A DNA stretch of 64,000 nucleotides, from positions 806,001 through 870,000 of the forward strand of contig LN554846.1 of NCBI GenBank assembly GCA_000953695.1. The letters are read 5' to 3'. Positions within the stretch are counted from its first letter, which is position 1, and the number at the start of each line of letters is the position of its first letter. Below, one piece after another: positions 47,245 through 58,625 of the stretch. Source of the stretch: Aliivibrio wodanis. Its GTDB lineage: Bacteria; Pseudomonadota; Gammaproteobacteria; Enterobacterales; Vibrionaceae. Both the position numbers and the translations under genes were made by a program. The notes beneath the pieces are model-generated. The model saw nothing but the letters and a program-made list of their open reading frames with translations, ran no database searches and had not been told where the DNA came from.

Positions 47245-47832
47245 TTATTGAGTGTTTTCTGTCGTTGTTATTGTTGTCTCTGTCGCATCCTCATTTGTGA
47301 TGCTATCTGTTGTATCTGTTGCTGCATCATCTGCTTTAAGGCGCGCCATTTGACGTAAAATTTGCTCTGAAGCTTGAGTTCGCATCTCATCTTCAATCAT
47401 ATCTCGTTCAACGGACTTAGCTAATGCGGTTAATGGGTTATCAAGGTAATTACGATTAACCGTAGTCGTGTACGTTTTTATATCGTGATTAGGGATTAAT
47501 ACACTATATTTGACGTTATAAGTTAACTCTTTCTCAGCTGCTCGGCTATTTTGGTAAAGTGATAGCGTACGCTCACCAATGCTTTCACTGATTAAGTTTA
47601 AGCTTGGTGTTAATGCTGTTGGTGCAACCTGTCTAATTCCATTCATGCGAAGTTGCTTTTGGACATTACGTGTTAAATCACTATATTGATCAAAAGTGGA
47701 TAATGAGATCTCATGCAATTCCTCGGGCAATAAATAATCGCCACGTAAATGAAATCCACATGCAGAAGTCATTAATGAAAGGGTTAAAATAATTGTTGTG
47801 CGAAGAGAAAATAGAGATAAAAGTCGTTTCAC
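47245..47832 (-). CDS. lptE: LPS-assembly lipoprotein LptE
   Basis: LptE plugs the LptD barrel that inserts LPS in the outer membrane. The 195-residue lipoprotein has lipobox MTSACGFHLRG; CGFHLRG is diagnostic. The body is a two-layer alpha/beta fold with NSRAAEKELTYNVKYSVL and the YLDNPLTALAKSVERDMIEDEMR stretch (given by its ends). Unusual is the C-terminal tail (about residues 168-195), almost entirely Asp, Thr, Glu, Ala and Ser, ending TTTENTQ. It is preceded by leuS and followed by holA. Confidence 0.95.
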   Translation of the reverse strand: MKRLLSLFSLRTTIILTLSLMTSACGFHLRGDYLLPEELHEISLSTFDQYSDLTRNVQKQLRMNGIRQVAPTALTPSLNLISESIGERTLSLYQNSRAAEKELTYNVKYSVLIPNHDIKTYTTTVNRNYLDNPLTALAKSVERDMIEDEMRTQASEQILRQMARLKADDAATDTTDSITNEDATETTITTTENTQ

Positions 47833-47911
47833 CGAGTAACTCCCTCAAGTGGTGATAAAAATGCTTATTTAACTATTTTATAGGTAACCTTGTATGATGC
47901 CTAAGATAAAA

Positions 47912-47950
47912 AAGTTAAATAAGCATAAGCGAGTAAATCGCTTATGCTTC
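47912..47950 (-). terminator. Rho-independent terminator after leuS
   Basis: AAGCATAAGCG and CGCTTATGCTT form a perfect 11-bp stem with loop ATTTACT on the minus strand, followed by TATTTAACTTTTTT. It separates leuS from lptE. Confidence 0.75.
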
Positions 47951-48035
47951 AAATAGAAAAGTAATCAGAAAAAAGGTTCAAATTACTTTTTACTACTAAT
48001 GTGATATTAACTAGTAAGCCAGTAAATTGGCAATA

Positions 48036-50612
48036 TTAGTTAGCAACGATGTTTAACAGCTTACCTGGTACATAGATAACTTTACGAATAGTTAGGCCAT
48101 CTAGGAACTTAAGTGCGTTTTCATCTTTTAGACCAAGCTCTTTCACTTGCTCTTCTGTTGCATCAGCAGCAACGATCAGTTTTGCACGCAATTTACCGTT
48201 GATCATAACTACGATAGTTTTCTCATCTTCAACAAGTGCTTTTTCATCAAATGTTGGCCATGCTGCAGTATCGATGTTTGATTCACCTAATGCATCCCAC
48301 ATTGCAAAGCTTGCATGTGGAGTCATTGGGTAAAGCATAACAACAACGGCTTTTAATGCTTCGTCAAGAAGAGCGCGATCTTGTGCTGAGCCTTGAGGTG
48401 CTTTATTTAGCTTGTTCATCAATTCCATGATTGCAGCAATAGCGGTGTTGAAGGTTTGGCGACGGCCAATATCATCACTTACTTTTGCAATTGTTTTGTG
48501 AACATCACGGCGTAATGCTTTTTGGTCACCAGAAAGAGCGGCAACATCTAATGCTTCTGTTGCGCCTTTTGTTGTGTGGTCATGAACTAATTTCCACACA
48601 CGTTTAAGGAAGCGACTAGCACCTTCAACGCCTGACTCTTGCCATTCTAGAGTCATATCAGCAGGCGCTGCAAACATCATGAATAGACGAACCGTATCGG
48701 CACCAAATTTATCAACCATCTCTTGAGGGTCAATACCGTTGTTTTTAGACTTAGACATTTTGATCATGCCTGAGTGTTCAACATTGCGGCCTTGGTTATC
48801 AACTGCTTTCTCGATGCGACCTTTTGCGTCACGTTCGATAGTTACGTCTGTTGGCGCGATCCACTCTTTTGTACCTTTATCGTTAGTGTGGTGGAATGCA
48901 TCAGCAAGCACCATACCTTGACATAAAAGTTGTTTGAATGGTTCATCTGAATTTACATAACCCGCATCACGTAGAAGCTTATGGAAGAAGCGAGAGTAAA
49001 GAAGGTGCATACATGCATGTTCAATACCACCAACGTATTGGTCTACTGGTAACCAGTAGTTTGCTTTTTCTGGGTCTAGAATATCGTCAGCTTGTGGTGA
49101 ACAGTAACGTGCGTAGTACCAAGATGATTCCATGAAGGTATCAAAGGTGTCTGTTTCACGCAGTGCTGGTTCACCGTTGAATGTGGTTTTTGCCCATTCT
49201 TTGTCCGCTTTGATTGGACTAGTTACGCCATCCATTACCACATCTTCAGGAAGAATTACTGGTAGTTGGTCAGCAGGAACAGGGTGAACTTCACCATCTT
49301 CCGTTGTTACCATTGGGATTGGAGCACCCCAGTAACGTTGACGAGAAACACCCCAGTCACGTAGACGGAAGTTTACTGTTTTCTTGCCTTTATCTTCTGC
49401 TTCTAATTTCGCAGCGATAGCATCAAATGCCTCTTGGAAAGCAAGACCGTCGAATTCACCAGAATCAAACAGAACGCCTTTTTCAGTGTAAGCCGCTTCA
49501 GATACGTCTACATCAGAACCATCTTCAGGCTTGATTACTGGGATGATGTCTAGGTTGTATTTAGTCGCAAATTCATAATCACGTTGATCGTGAGCAGGAA
49601 CTGCCATTACAGCACCTGTGCCGTAATCCATTAGTACGAAATTTGCGACAAAAATTGGCACTTCACGACCGTTAAGAGGGTGGATAGCACGTAGGCCAGT
49701 ATCCATACCTTTCTTTTCCATCGTTGCTAATTCTGCTTCAGCAACTTTAGTATTGCGACACTCTTCTGTGAATGCGAATAGCTCAGGGTTTGTTGCCGCC
49801 GCTTTCTCAGCAAGAGGGTGACCTGCTGCGATGCCAACGTAAGTAACACCCATTAGCGTATCTGGACGAGTGGTATATACTTCTAAAGGAGCTTCTTCGC
49901 CATTTACAGCAAAAGATAGCTCTACGCCTTCAGAACGACCAATCCAGTTGCGTTGCATGGTTTTAACCATTTCTGGCCAACCATCAAGGTTATCTAGATC
50001 ATCAAGAAGCTCTTGTGCGTATTCAGTAATTTTAATGAACCACTGTGGAATTTTCTTTTGTTCAACAGGGGTATCACAACGCCAACAACAACCATCTTCA
50101 ACTTGTTCGTTTGCAAGAACAGTTTGGTCGTTTGGACACCAGTTTACAGAAGAGGTTTTTTTATAAACTAGGCCTTTGTTGTACAGTTTTGTGAAGAACT
50201 CTTGTTCCCAACGGTAATATTCAGGTGTACAGGTTGCAAACTCACGATTCCAATCGTAACCAAAGCCTAATAGTTTAAGTTGGTTTTTCATGTATTCGAT
50301 GTTTTCGTAAGTCCAAGGTGCTGGTGCTGTATTGTTTTTAACAGCTGCATTCTCAGCAGGAAGACCAAACGCATCCCAACCGATAGGTTGCATTACGTTT
50401 TTGCCTTGTAGACGTTGGTAACGAGAAACCACATCACCAATGGTGTAGTTACGAACGTGACCCATGTGTAGACGACCACTTGGGTATGGGAACATTGAGA
50501 GGCAGTAGAATTTTTCTTTGCTTGCGTCTTCAGTCACAACAAACGTTTTGTTGTCGTCCCAATGTTTTTGGATCTTCTGTTCTAGATCCTGTGGATTATA
50601 TTGTTCTTGCAT
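48036..50612 (-). CDS. leuS: Leucyl-tRNA synthetase
   Basis: LeuRS charges tRNA-Leu; four of its tRNA substrates are encoded about 8 kb away. The 858 residues match E. coli LeuRS (860). The class I motifs are HIGH-type HMGH in [14 protein letters not shown] near residue 45 and KMSKS in [11 protein letters not shown] near 618. The CP1 editing domain ([13 protein letters not shown] near 247, then [10 protein letters not shown] near 340) is intact, including the conserved Asp needed for hydrolysing mischarged tRNA. A Zn-type CNQ/CxxC cluster occurs in [22 protein letters not shown] (given by its ends). Confidence 0.98.
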   Translation of the reverse strand: MQEQYNPQDLEQKIQKHWDDNKTFVVTEDASKEKFYCLSMFPYPSGRLHMGHVRNYTIGDVVSRYQRLQGKNVMQPIGWDAFGLPAENAAVKNNTAPAPWTYENIEYMKNQLKLLGFGYDWNREFATCTPEYYRWEQEFFTKLYNKGLVYKKTSSVNWCPNDQTVLANEQVEDGCCWRCDTPVEQKKIPQWFIKITEYAQELLDDLDNLDGWPEMVKTMQRNWIGRSEGVELSFAVNGEEAPLEVYTTRPDTLMGVTYVGIAAGHPLAEKAAATNPELFAFTEECRNTKVAEAELATMEKKGMDTGLRAIHPLNGREVPIFVANFVLMDYGTGAVMAVPAHDQRDYEFATKYNLDIIPVIKPEDGSDVDVSEAAYTEKGVLFDSGEFDGLAFQEAFDAIAAKLEAEDKGKKTVNFRLRDWGVSRQRYWGAPIPMVTTEDGEVHPVPADQLPVILPEDVVMDGVTSPIKADKEWAKTTFNGEPALRETDTFDTFMESSWYYARYCSPQADDILDPEKANYWLPVDQYVGGIEHACMHLLYSRFFHKLLRDAGYVNSDEPFKQLLCQGMVLADAFHHTNDKGTKEWIAPTDVTIERDAKGRIEKAVDNQGRNVEHSGMIKMSKSKNNGIDPQEMVDKFGADTVRLFMMFAAPADMTLEWQESGVEGASRFLKRVWKLVHDHTTKGATEALDVAALSGDQKALRRDVHKTIAKVSDDIGRRQTFNTAIAAIMELMNKLNKAPQGSAQDRALLDEALKAVVVMLYPMTPHASFAMWDALGESNIDTAAWPTFDEKALVEDEKTIVVMINGKLRAKLIVAADATEEQVKELGLKDENALKFLDGLTIRKVIYVPGKLLNIVAN

Positions 50613-50778
50613 CGATTTACCCAGTTATGTCAGTGGATCACAAAAAATGTGAGATCGGTTTGATCAGATAATACTTGATCAGCATAGAATAACTAATGGA
50701 GCGCTTATACTCAAGCGACCTGATAACCTTTAACTCACTCTTCGCTATATAAATCTAGCGAATCCTTGGAGGTGACTT

Positions 50779-51261
50779 ATGTCTAAACAAAAAACAGGTT
50801 ATAACGCTGTCTTTGAGCGTGTTATGAATGTATTGGAAAGAAGCCCTGAAGAGTTTCAGCATTGGGCTAAATCATCAGAAGAAGTGATGGAAGCTGCATC
50901 TGATATGACTAAAGATGAATTAGCGTTGATTTCAAACTATGTTAGACGAGATATTAAAGAGTTTGCTCAAAGCTATGAAGAGAGCAAAACGACTTTTCCA
51001 GACTCCCCTTTCTATCGGTTGATTGCTGACTCAATTTGGCATGGTTTACTTGAAATAACAGACAAAACACAAGTCGAATGGAAAGAAGTATTTGATGATT
51101 TAGAGCATCAAGGAGTATATCAAGCTGGAGAAATGGTTGGATTAGGCATTTTAGTATGTGAAAAATGTGGGCACCGTGAGCAGTTTAATCACGCCCAAAT
51201 TATTCAACCTTGTACTCATTGCGATAATGAAGAATTTACTCGTTTATCATTGAAACCATAG
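50779..51261 (+). CDS. ybeL: YbeL-type zinc-ribbon protein (DUF1451)
   Basis: A 160-residue protein, the same length as E. coli YbeL. The N-terminal two-thirds is helical and charged (YNAVFERVMNVLERSPEEF); the C-terminus has a zinc ribbon with CEKCGH and CTHCDN, 17 residues apart. Function is not established. GGAGGTGAC gives a strong ribosome site. It is divergent from leuS and convergent with lnt, as in E. coli where ybeL neighbours leuS. Confidence 0.92.
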   Translation: MSKQKTGYNAVFERVMNVLERSPEEFQHWAKSSEEVMEAASDMTKDELALISNYVRRDIKEFAQSYEESKTTFPDSPFYRLIADSIWHGLLEITDKTQVEWKEVFDDLEHQGVYQAGEMVGLGILVCEKCGHREQFNHAQIIQPCTHCDNEEFTRLSLKP

Positions 51262-51286
51262 TGATGTCAGGTTTAACAAAGTAGGA

Positions 51287-51316
51287 GGTCTGTATATCAA
51301 TTAAGAAATACAGACC
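51287..51316. other. Perfect 9-bp hairpin at the ybeL/lnt junction, no T-tract
   Basis: GGTCTGTAT and ATACAGACC pair around a 12-nt loop in the 69-bp gap between convergent genes. No T-run follows on either strand. A terminator or stability element is plausible. Confidence 0.55.
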
Positions 51317-51330
51317 AAGATCTAATTTAA

Positions 51331-52836
51331 TTAGGTTCGTTTTCGCCAAGCGATAAGCAAAGATAAAAGCACTAACAGATACAAAGGTATTGAACCCCAG
51401 TAACGATAAGGCGTTGTTCCTGTCGTAGGGATAACTTCGCCTCGTAATACCGCAGTGGTGAACTGTGGGATTTGTTGAGTAATGTTGCCACGATAATCAG
51501 TGATCGCAGTTACGCCATTATTTGTTGAGCGAATAACAGGTTTGCCTGTTTCTAGTGCGCGCATTTGTGCCATTTCCATATGCTGTAGTGGCCCAATCGA
51601 AGTGCCAAACCAAGCATCATTAGAAAGCGTTAAAATGTAATCCGTTTGCTCGGTAATGTTTTCTCGAACTTGTTCACCGTAGACTATTTCATAGCATAAT
51701 GCTGGAGCTAAGCGTGTACCGCTTGCTTCCATATTTGGTTGAATGTAATCACCACGACTGAATGAAGACATTGGTAGATTAAAGATAGGAGCTAATGGAC
51801 GAAGTAATTTCTCAAAAGGTACAAATTCACCAAAAGGAAGAAGGTGGTGCTTACTGTATCTTGGTTGATCAGTATAATCATAACCACCAGTTCCATTCAT
51901 CCCTAAAGAAATTATATTGTTATAAAAATTACCAGTAGGGCTTTGACCAACAACACCAGTGATAATAGTACTATTATTCATTGTGGCAGCACTATCAAGA
52001 TTACGTAAAAAACTTGGTATTTCCATTTCTAATGCAGGGATTGCCGCTTCTGGCCAAACAATTAAATCCGCATCCCAATTCTTACGTGTTAAATCCATAT
52101 ATTTCATGATGGTTGGCCAACGTTCCCTTGGTAACCATTTTAAGGCTTGGTTGATATTACCCTGAATTAGAGCCACTTTAGTTACTTTATCTGGCTGAGG
52201 GGTGACCCAATCAAAAGGCTTAATCGCAAAAGAGGTTGCAGCAAGAATTGCAGGTATTAGTAATAAGCCCCATTTTTTTTCTAATAGAGCGTAAGCAATA
52301 GCCCCTGAAGAAATGAGAATAATAGCCGTGATCCCTTCAACACCAAAAATAGGTCCCCATACTGATAATGGGCTGTCTATTTGGCTGTAGCCTAACCATA
52401 ACCAAGGAAAACCAGTAAATACCCAACCACGAAGCCAGTCGGTGACGAGCCAAAGAGCAGGTACTGCAAGTAAGTACTTCGTTAGGGAGTGAGATGTAAA
52501 AAAACGTTGTAGAAGGAAGGCGAATAATGCCGGATACAAGGCAAGGTAGCTGATTAAACCAATCATAAGGAATAAGCCAGCAGCCATTGGCATGCCACCA
52601 AAATTATCAATACTAATATGTACCCAGCTGATGCCTGTCGCAAAATAACCAAGACCCCAGAAGAAGCCTAGCCAAGTTGATTTCTTTGTTGATTGTTGAT
52701 GAATAACAAGCAAAAAGCAGAGTGGAGCAATATAAGCAAAGATCCACAAAGAGTAAGGTGCAAATGCTAATGTTGCACTGGCGCCAGAAAGTAAAGCTAT
52801 GATGATGCGAAAAAGGTAATTAGACAGTAAAGGCAT
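51331..52836 (-). CDS. lnt: Apolipoprotein N-acyltransferase
   Basis: Lnt adds the third acyl chain to lipoproteins in the inner membrane; several of its likely clients (LptE, RlpA, YajG, ApbE) are encoded in this window. The 501-residue protein has about seven hydrophobic helices in its N-terminal half and a C-terminal nitrilase domain. The catalytic triad residues are visible: Glu in [12 protein letters not shown], Lys in [15 protein letters not shown] and Cys in [12 protein letters not shown]. It follows corC by 101 bp, as in E. coli (ybeX-lnt). Confidence 0.96.
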   Translation of the reverse strand: MPLLSNYLFRIIIALLSGASATLAFAPYSLWIFAYIAPLCFLLVIHQQSTKKSTWLGFFWGLGYFATGISWVHISIDNFGGMPMAAGLFLMIGLISYLALYPALFAFLLQRFFTSHSLTKYLLAVPALWLVTDWLRGWVFTGFPWLWLGYSQIDSPLSVWGPIFGVEGITAIILISSGAIAYALLEKKWGLLLIPAILAATSFAIKPFDWVTPQPDKVTKVALIQGNINQALKWLPRERWPTIMKYMDLTRKNWDADLIVWPEAAIPALEMEIPSFLRNLDSAATMNNSTIITGVVGQSPTGNFYNNIISLGMNGTGGYDYTDQPRYSKHHLLPFGEFVPFEKLLRPLAPIFNLPMSSFSRGDYIQPNMEASGTRLAPALCYEIVYGEQVRENITEQTDYILTLSNDAWFGTSIGPLQHMEMAQMRALETGKPVIRSTNNGVTAITDYRGNITQQIPQFTTAVLRGEVIPTTGTTPYRYWGSIPLYLLVLLSLLIAWRKRT

Positions 52837-52906
52837 GGCTTATTAACTCTGATAGAAAAATGAGTGGTATTGCAAAAAGAGTTAGTCTTTATTATTTAGA
52901 TAAAGT

Positions 52907-52931
52907 TCAGCCACTGAAAGATCAGTGGCTG
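52907..52931 (-). terminator. Probable terminator after corC
   Basis: CAGCCACTGA and TCAGTGGCTG form a 10-bp stem just beyond the corC stop. The following minus-strand sequence (AACTTTATC) has only a weak T-run, so read-through into lnt is likely. Confidence 0.55.
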
Positions 52932-52937
52932 ATTTTG

Positions 52938-53816
52938 TTATTCTTCTTCAGGTTCTGTTTTTATCGACTCTTTATCAGGAATCGTCACTTGAAGTTGAAT
53001 AATACGACGATTGTCTGCTGCGGTAACTTTGAAGGTAAAACCAGAGATTTCAATAGTTTCGCCACTTTCAGGTAAATGCCCGAAACTGGTTAACACTAAT
53101 CCACCAACCGTATCGATTTCGTCATCACTGAAGTGTGATGCAAAAGCGTCATTAAAGTCATCGATTTCAGTTAGGGCTTTCACAGCAAATGTGTGCTTGC
53201 TTAACTGACGGATGTCTTTTTCTTCTTCGTCATCAAACTCATCTTCAATATCACCAACAATTTCTTCTAGGATATCTTCAATGGTAACTAAACCAGATAC
53301 ACCACCAAACTCATCAACTACGATAGCCATGTGGTAACGCTCTTCTCTAAACTCTTTTAAAAGTTTATCAACACGTTTGCTTTCTGGTACTACAACTGCA
53401 GGTCGAATAACTTGTTCGATCTCAAAGGCTTCACAGTCTGAGCCTAAGTATCTTAATAAGTCCTTCGCAAGGAGTATTCCTTCAACATGGTCTTTATCTT
53501 CACTTATCACAGGGTAGCGTGAGTGTGACGCTTCTATGATTGTTGCTATCAGTGATTCTAAATCTTGAGTTTTTTCAACTGTGACCATTTGAGAGCGCGG
53601 TAACATGATGTCTCGAACTCTCATTTCAGATATTTCCATAACACCCTCGAGCATGTCTCGGGTGTCGTGGTCAATAACTTCATTCTCTTCAGAGTCTCTA
53701 AATACATCTACCAGTTCTTGGCGATCTTTAGGTTCTCCTTGGAATAGTTGAGAAAGGCGTCCTAAGAAGGACTTTCTACTCGGGCCTTCTGTATTCTGTG
53801 AATTTTCGTCGTTCAT
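52938..53816 (-). CDS. corC: CorC/YbeX family CBS-domain protein
   Basis: A 292-residue cytosolic protein with two CBS domains ([19 protein letters not shown] near residue 70; [18 protein letters not shown] near 138) and a C-terminal CorC/HlyC domain ([11 protein letters not shown] onward). It lacks the DUF21 membrane domain of its relatives. It was named for Mg2+/Co2+ efflux in Salmonella and is also linked to ribosome and heat-shock phenotypes through its operon. ATG at 53816 ([11 protein letters not shown]) aligns with the family start; the longer frame is rejected. It lies 69 bp downstream of ybeY. Confidence 0.93.
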   Translation of the reverse strand: MNDENSQNTEGPSRKSFLGRLSQLFQGEPKDRQELVDVFRDSEENEVIDHDTRDMLEGVMEISEMRVRDIMLPRSQMVTVEKTQDLESLIATIIEASHSRYPVISEDKDHVEGILLAKDLLRYLGSDCEAFEIEQVIRPAVVVPESKRVDKLLKEFREERYHMAIVVDEFGGVSGLVTIEDILEEIVGDIEDEFDDEEEKDIRQLSKHTFAVKALTEIDDFNDAFASHFSDDEIDTVGGLVLTSFGHLPESGETIEISGFTFKVTAADNRRIIQLQVTIPDKESIKTEPEEE

Positions 53817-53885
53817 GGCTTCTTTAAAAGTAGTTGCTATCAATGTGGATAGCTCACATAGGTAACTATTGGATTATTCCAACAA

Positions 53886-54347
53886 TTATTTCTCAGCGAG
53901 ATACGGGTCTTCAAATCCCATTTCTTGCATTAATTCGGTTTCGAGTGATTCCATCTCTTCGGCTTCTTCATCCTCGATATGGTCATAACCTAGCAGATGA
54001 AGACTACCATGTACAACCATATGCGCCCAATGTGCTAATAAAGGCTTATTTTGCTCAACAGCTTCTTTTTCAACGACTTGACGACAAATGATTAAGTCAC
54101 CTAATAAATCGATTTCAATCTCAGGAGGTGCTTCAAACGGAAAGGATAATACATTCGTTGGCTTATCCATACCACGGTATTGATGGTTTAACTCGTGACT
54201 TTCTTTTTCATCTACAATTCGAATGGTTAATTCAGCTTGTGGTTGAAATTGAGGAAGCACTGCATTTAGCCAAGACATCAAGTCTTTCTCTGAAGGCAGG
54301 TCTTTTTCATTTTCACAGGCAATTTGTAGATCGAGTTCAATGCTCAT
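53886..54347 (-). CDS. ybeY: Endoribonuclease YbeY
   Basis: A 153-residue zinc-dependent RNase acting in 16S rRNA 3'-end maturation and ribosome quality control. The metal motif [11 protein letters not shown] (three His) near residue 114 is intact, with the conserved TNVLSFPFE near 62. It lies 16 bp downstream of ybeZ in the classic ybeZ-ybeY-ybeX(corC)-lnt order. Confidence 0.97.
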   Translation of the reverse strand: MSIELDLQIACENEKDLPSEKDLMSWLNAVLPQFQPQAELTIRIVDEKESHELNHQYRGMDKPTNVLSFPFEAPPEIEIDLLGDLIICRQVVEKEAVEQNKPLLAHWAHMVVHGSLHLLGYDHIEDEEAEEMESLETELMQEMGFEDPYLAEK

Positions 54348-54363
54348 TGTTCACCTAAATTTA

Positions 54364-55437
54364 TTACTTATTATTATCAGCGTCAGCTAAACGAGCATCA
54401 CGCTCTTGCTTTCTGCGTATTTCTTCTAGTTTACGCTCTTTTTGATCTTTTGCTTCCCATTTTTCATAAGCATTGACAATGCGAGCAACCACTGGGTGAC
54501 GAACTACATCATCGGCAATAAAGAAATTGAAACTTATCTCATCTACTTCTGATAATACTTCAGTAGCATGGCGCAGGCCTGATTTAGTACCACGAGGTAA
54601 ATCTATTTGGGTAACATCACCCGTTATCACTGCACGAGAATTAAAGCCAATACGAGTTAAGAACATTTTCATTTGCTCTACAGTGGTGTTTTGACTTTCA
54701 TCTAAGATGATAAAGGCATCATTTAGTGTTCGTCCACGCATGTAAGCCAGTGGCGCGACTTCGATAACACTTCGTTCAATTAGCTTTTCAACACGTTCAA
54801 AACCAAGCATTTCAAAAAGAGCATCGTAGAGAGGGCGAAGGTAAGGGTCAACCTTTTGACTTAAATCACCAGGTAAGAATCCCAGTTTTTCGCCGGCTTC
54901 TACCGCTGGTCGAGTTAAAAGAATACGACGAACTTCTTGGCGCTCTAATGCATCAACCGCGGCAGCAACAGCAAGGTATGTTTTACCTGTACCCGCTGGA
55001 CCAATACCAAAAGTAATATCGTGAGTCACCATATTGGTTACATATTGAGCTTGGTTTTCTGTTCTTGGTTTGATTAGACCTTTTTTAGTTTTAATGAAGA
55101 TCTCTTTACCGTAAGGAATGGTAGATACATCTTCTTTTGCCTGTTCAAGTATGCCGGACTCTTTTACCGCTAAGTGGATCTGTTCAGGTTCAATATCAGG
55201 GTACTGATTCTTAACGGGAGCAGTATCTACATAAAGATCTTTTAAAATATCAATGGTAGCAGAAACGGTATGAGGTTTACCCACGACAGTAAAAAGATTA
55301 CCGCGATAGTTTACTTCGACACCTAAACGACGTTCAAGGTGCTTTATATTGTCATCAAATGGACCACAAAGATTGGACAAGCGTTGGTTATCTGCTGGCT
55401 CTAAGGTCAACTCTAATTTGGTTGTTTTAATGCTCAA
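54364..55437 (-). CDS. ybeZ: PhoH-like ATPase YbeZ
   Basis: The 357-residue PhoH-family P-loop ATPase has Walker A GPAGTGKTYLAV near residue 148 and Walker B-like AFIILDESQNTT near 247. An N-terminal KH-like region precedes the core, and the C-terminus is a charged helix (KERKLEEIRRKQERD). It interacts functionally with YbeY in RNA metabolism. It is the first gene of the ybeZ-ybeY-corC set and is separated from miaB by a terminator. Confidence 0.95.
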   Translation of the reverse strand: MSIKTTKLELTLEPADNQRLSNLCGPFDDNIKHLERRLGVEVNYRGNLFTVVGKPHTVSATIDILKDLYVDTAPVKNQYPDIEPEQIHLAVKESGILEQAKEDVSTIPYGKEIFIKTKKGLIKPRTENQAQYVTNMVTHDITFGIGPAGTGKTYLAVAAAVDALERQEVRRILLTRPAVEAGEKLGFLPGDLSQKVDPYLRPLYDALFEMLGFERVEKLIERSVIEVAPLAYMRGRTLNDAFIILDESQNTTVEQMKMFLTRIGFNSRAVITGDVTQIDLPRGTKSGLRHATEVLSEVDEISFNFFIADDVVRHPVVARIVNAYEKWEAKDQKERKLEEIRRKQERDARLADADNNK

Positions 55438-55517
55438 TGTCGCCTCTCAGAATTTAAATAATGATGGGATATATCTATTATTTATTGGGCAAAGACGGAA
55501 TTATCTCAAGGCTAAAT

Positions 55518-55558
55518 AAGAAAAAAGATGATCAAGAAACCTTAATCATCTTTTTTTG
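55518..55558 (-). terminator. Rho-independent terminator after miaB
   Basis: AAAGATGAT and ATCATCTTT form a 9-bp stem with a 12-nt loop, followed by a T-run on the minus strand (and on the plus strand). Confidence 0.75.
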
Positions 55559-55584
55559 TCTTTGGTTTTACTGATAATGTCACA

Positions 55585-57009
55585 TTATGGTGTGAAAGTT
55601 CCAACACCTAGATCGTCTTCACGACGAGTCTTTTCCATCATTTCTGAAGGAGAGACAGCAACACGTAATCCCATGTCTTTTTCTGTACGAACTAGCTCAC
55701 CACGTAGTGAGTTCGTGAATGATTCTGTAATATGAATATCAACAAATTGGCCAATTAACTCAGGGCTACCGGTAAAGTTAACAACACGGTTGTTTTCAGT
55801 ACGAGCACGTAGTTCCATAGGGTTACGTTTTGATGGACCTTCAACTAATGCACGAACTTCTGTATCCAGCATTTGACGAGAGAAACGTGATGATTGGAAG
55901 TTAATTTGTTGTTGAAGTTCAGCCAAACGGTCTTTTTTCGTTTGCTCTGGAATATCACATGGATAATCAGCCGCAGGCGTACCAGGACGAGGAGAAAAGA
56001 CAAAGCTGTAGCTCATATCAAAATCAACGTCTTTAATTAGCTTCATTGTGTCTTGGAAGTCTTTTTCTGACTCACCAGGGAAAGCAACGATAAAGTCTGA
56101 GCTGATTAGAATATCAGGACGGGCTTTACGTAGTTTGCGAATAATAGATTTGTACTCAATAGCAGTGTGAGGACGCTTCATCATAGTCAGAATACGGTCT
56201 GAACCACTTTGAACTGGTAAATGTAGGAAGCTTACTAATTCAGGCGTGTCTTCATAAACTTCTACGATATCATCACCAAATTCTAGAGGGTGACTTGTGG
56301 TAAAGCGTAAGCGGTCGATACCATCAATTGAAGCAACCATACGAAGTAACTCTGCAAACGTACAGATATCACCATCATACATTGGACCGCGGTAAGCATT
56401 TACGTTTTGGCCTAGCAGGTTAACTTCACGTACACCTTGCTCTGCTAACTGTGCAATTTCAAATAACACATCATCTAACGGACGGCTAACTTCTTCACCA
56501 CGAGTATAAGGAACTACGCAGTAAGTACAGTATTTTGAACAGCCTTCCATGATAGAAACGAATGCAGATACACCATCAGCTTTTGGCTCTGGAAGATTAT
56601 CGAACTTTTCGATCTCTGGAAATGAAATATCCATCACGGTTTTTTCATTAGACAGCGATTGTTTGATCATTTGTGGCAAACGGTGAAGTGTTTGAGGGCC
56701 AAAAATAACATCAACGTAAGGAGCGCGTTGACGAATATGATCACCTTCTTGAGTCGCTACACAACCACCAACACCAATAACTAAGTCTGGTTTTTTATCT
56801 TTTAAATGTTTCCATCGGCCCAGCTGGTGAAACACTTTTTCTTGTGCTTTTTCACGAATTGAACAGGTATTTAATAACAGAACATCCGCTTCTTTTGGAT
56901 CTTCAGTTAATTCATAACCATTTGCGGCACCTAAAAGATCGGCCATTTTAGATGAATCGTATTCGTTCATCTGGCAGCCCCAGGTTTTGATTAGCAGTTT
57001 CTTAGTCAT
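55585..57009 (-). CDS. miaB: tRNA-2-methylthio-N6-dimethylallyladenosine synthase
   Basis: MiaB adds a methylthio group to i6A37 of tRNAs reading U-starting codons. The 474 residues match the family. Order: N-terminal UPF0004 domain with three cluster Cys ([32 protein letters not shown]), radical SAM motif [17 protein letters not shown] near residue 155, and a C-terminal TRAM domain near 375-440. It is divergent from ubiF, as in E. coli. Confidence 0.97.
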   Translation of the reverse strand: MTKKLLIKTWGCQMNEYDSSKMADLLGAANGYELTEDPKEADVLLLNTCSIREKAQEKVFHQLGRWKHLKDKKPDLVIGVGGCVATQEGDHIRQRAPYVDVIFGPQTLHRLPQMIKQSLSNEKTVMDISFPEIEKFDNLPEPKADGVSAFVSIMEGCSKYCTYCVVPYTRGEEVSRPLDDVLFEIAQLAEQGVREVNLLGQNVNAYRGPMYDGDICTFAELLRMVASIDGIDRLRFTTSHPLEFGDDIVEVYEDTPELVSFLHLPVQSGSDRILTMMKRPHTAIEYKSIIRKLRKARPDILISSDFIVAFPGESEKDFQDTMKLIKDVDFDMSYSFVFSPRPGTPAADYPCDIPEQTKKDRLAELQQQINFQSSRFSRQMLDTEVRALVEGPSKRNPMELRARTENNRVVNFTGSPELIGQFVDIHITESFTNSLRGELVRTEKDMGLRVAVSPSEMMEKTRREDDLGVGTFTP

Positions 57010-57224
57010 GTAACTTTTTCACTCGTATTTTATTACTAGAATTCGGTACAGTTTTGAGAGACAAGCTCAATCAAAACGGATAGGGCGCGTATTGTACTGC
57101 TTTCCACGCTTAATGACTAGATGTAGACGTCCTTGAATATTTTATGGGTATTATTTGAGTGATTCAGATTCAGCGTAAATCACGGTAGAATGAAGGAAAT
57201 TATTGACTAATATAAGGTCTATGG

Positions 57225-58382
57225 ATGATGAAAGAATATGATTATACGATCGTTGGTGGTGGAATGGTGGGAGCAGCTACTGCCATCGGTTTATCAAAGT
57301 TAGGATATCAAGTTGCTGTCATTGAGCATAAAGCGCCAGCTTCTTTTGATGATAGCCAACCAATGGATATTCGTGTTTCTGCTATTTCTCAATCTTCCGT
57401 TGATCTGCTTGAAGTCTTGGGTGCTTGGCAATATATAAAAGAAATGCGTGTATGCCCTTATAAGCGCTTAGAAACATGGGAGCACCCTGAATGTCGAACT
57501 CGTTTTCATTCTGATGCCTTAGAGATGGAGCAGCTTGGCTTTATCGTTGAAAACCGTCTTATTCAATTAGGATTATGGCAAATGTTTTCTACTTATGAAA
57601 ACCTGACTGTTATTACTCCTGCAAAAATCGCTGATCTTGAGTTTTTTACTGACCACAATGTGCTGACATTAGAAAATGGCGATAAGATTAAAACAAAATG
57701 GGTTATCGGTGCTGATGGTGCTAATTCTTATGTTCGTCAGAAAGCAAAAATAGGGATTACGGCTTGGGATTATCGTCAACATTGTATGTTAATCAATATA
57801 GAGACAGCAAAAGCTCAACAAGACATTACTTGGCAGTGGTTTACTCCTTCTGGTCCTCGATCATTTCTTCCTCTACATGGAAATAAAGGCTCTTTAGTCT
57901 GGTATGACTCTCCTTCGCGAATTAAGCAGCTTTCTTCTATGAACTCGATTCAGTTAGAAAAAGAAATTAAAGCTTATTTTCCACAGGAGCTGGGAGAATT
58001 TACCGTTGAACAATCTGGCTCATTTCCTTTAACTCGTCGACATGCTCAAAAATACGTCGATCATCGCTGTGTTTTATTAGGGGATGCGGCTCATACGATT
58101 AACCCTTTAGCCGGACAAGGTGTTAATTTGGGCTTTAAAGATGTAAAAGTGCTGTTAGAAGAAATTGAAACTAAAGGAGCTGAGACAGATAAAGCCTTAT
58201 TGTCTTATCAATCTAAACGGAAAATAGATAACTTAGCCATGCAAAGCAGTATGGATCTGTTTTACACTTTATTTAGTAACTCATTACCACCAGTTAAATT
58301 TTTACGTAATGTCGGTTTAAAACTAGCAGATTCATCTGGGGCATTGAAAACGCAAGCATTGAAATATGCGTTGGGCTTATAG
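57225..58382 (+). CDS. ubiF: 2-octaprenyl-3-methyl-6-methoxy-1,4-benzoquinol hydroxylase family FAD monooxygenase
   Basis: A 385-residue class A flavoprotein hydroxylase of the UbiH/UbiF/VisC group. The three FAD motifs are clear: YTIVGGGMVGAATAIGLSKL at the N-terminus, WVIGADGANSYVRQ near residue 160 and VLLGDAAHTINPLAGQGVNLGF near 285 (given by its ends). Its position divergent to miaB is that of E. coli ubiF, which hydroxylates C6 in ubiquinone synthesis. Paralogues in the group can differ in the ring carbon attacked, so the precise reaction rests on context. Two tandem ATGs (57225, 57228) are possible starts. Confidence 0.9.
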   Translation: MMKEYDYTIVGGGMVGAATAIGLSKLGYQVAVIEHKAPASFDDSQPMDIRVSAISQSSVDLLEVLGAWQYIKEMRVCPYKRLETWEHPECRTRFHSDALEMEQLGFIVENRLIQLGLWQMFSTYENLTVITPAKIADLEFFTDHNVLTLENGDKIKTKWVIGADGANSYVRQKAKIGITAWDYRQHCMLINIETAKAQQDITWQWFTPSGPRSFLPLHGNKGSLVWYDSPSRIKQLSSMNSIQLEKEIKAYFPQELGEFTVEQSGSFPLTRRHAQKYVDHRCVLLGDAAHTINPLAGQGVNLGFKDVKVLLEEIETKGAETDKALLSYQSKRKIDNLAMQSSMDLFYTLFSNSLPPVKFLRNVGLKLADSSGALKTQALKYALGL

Positions 58383-58433
58383 AAATAATATCAGGGACTA
58401 GAGCTTAGGGAGGAGTAAAACGAATCTGTATAA

Positions 58434-58464
58434 GAAAGGGTGATCATTTGGTCACCCTTTTTTA
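58434..58464 (+). terminator. Rho-independent terminator after ubiF
   Basis: AAGGGTGA and TCACCCTT form an 8-bp stem with a T-run. Confidence 0.85.
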
Positions 58465-58584
58465 TTACGTGATTGTTCATCTAATTAATTTTGCTACGAA
58501 CTTATCGGATTACGAATTTACATTGGGTGATATAAAGAGAACATGGATATATGAGAAGAGATATTGAAGAGGAATAGTACAGAC

Positions 58585-58617
58585 GAAAAAAAGCTCATCA
58601 AATTAATGATGAGCTTT
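58585..58617 (-). terminator. Terminator of the tRNA operon
   Basis: On the minus strand AAAGCTCATC, loop ATTAATTT, GATGAGCTTT then a run of T. It lies 9 bp beyond the last tRNA-Gln and marks the end of the operon. Confidence 0.9.
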
Positions 58618-58625
58618 CTTTAAAG

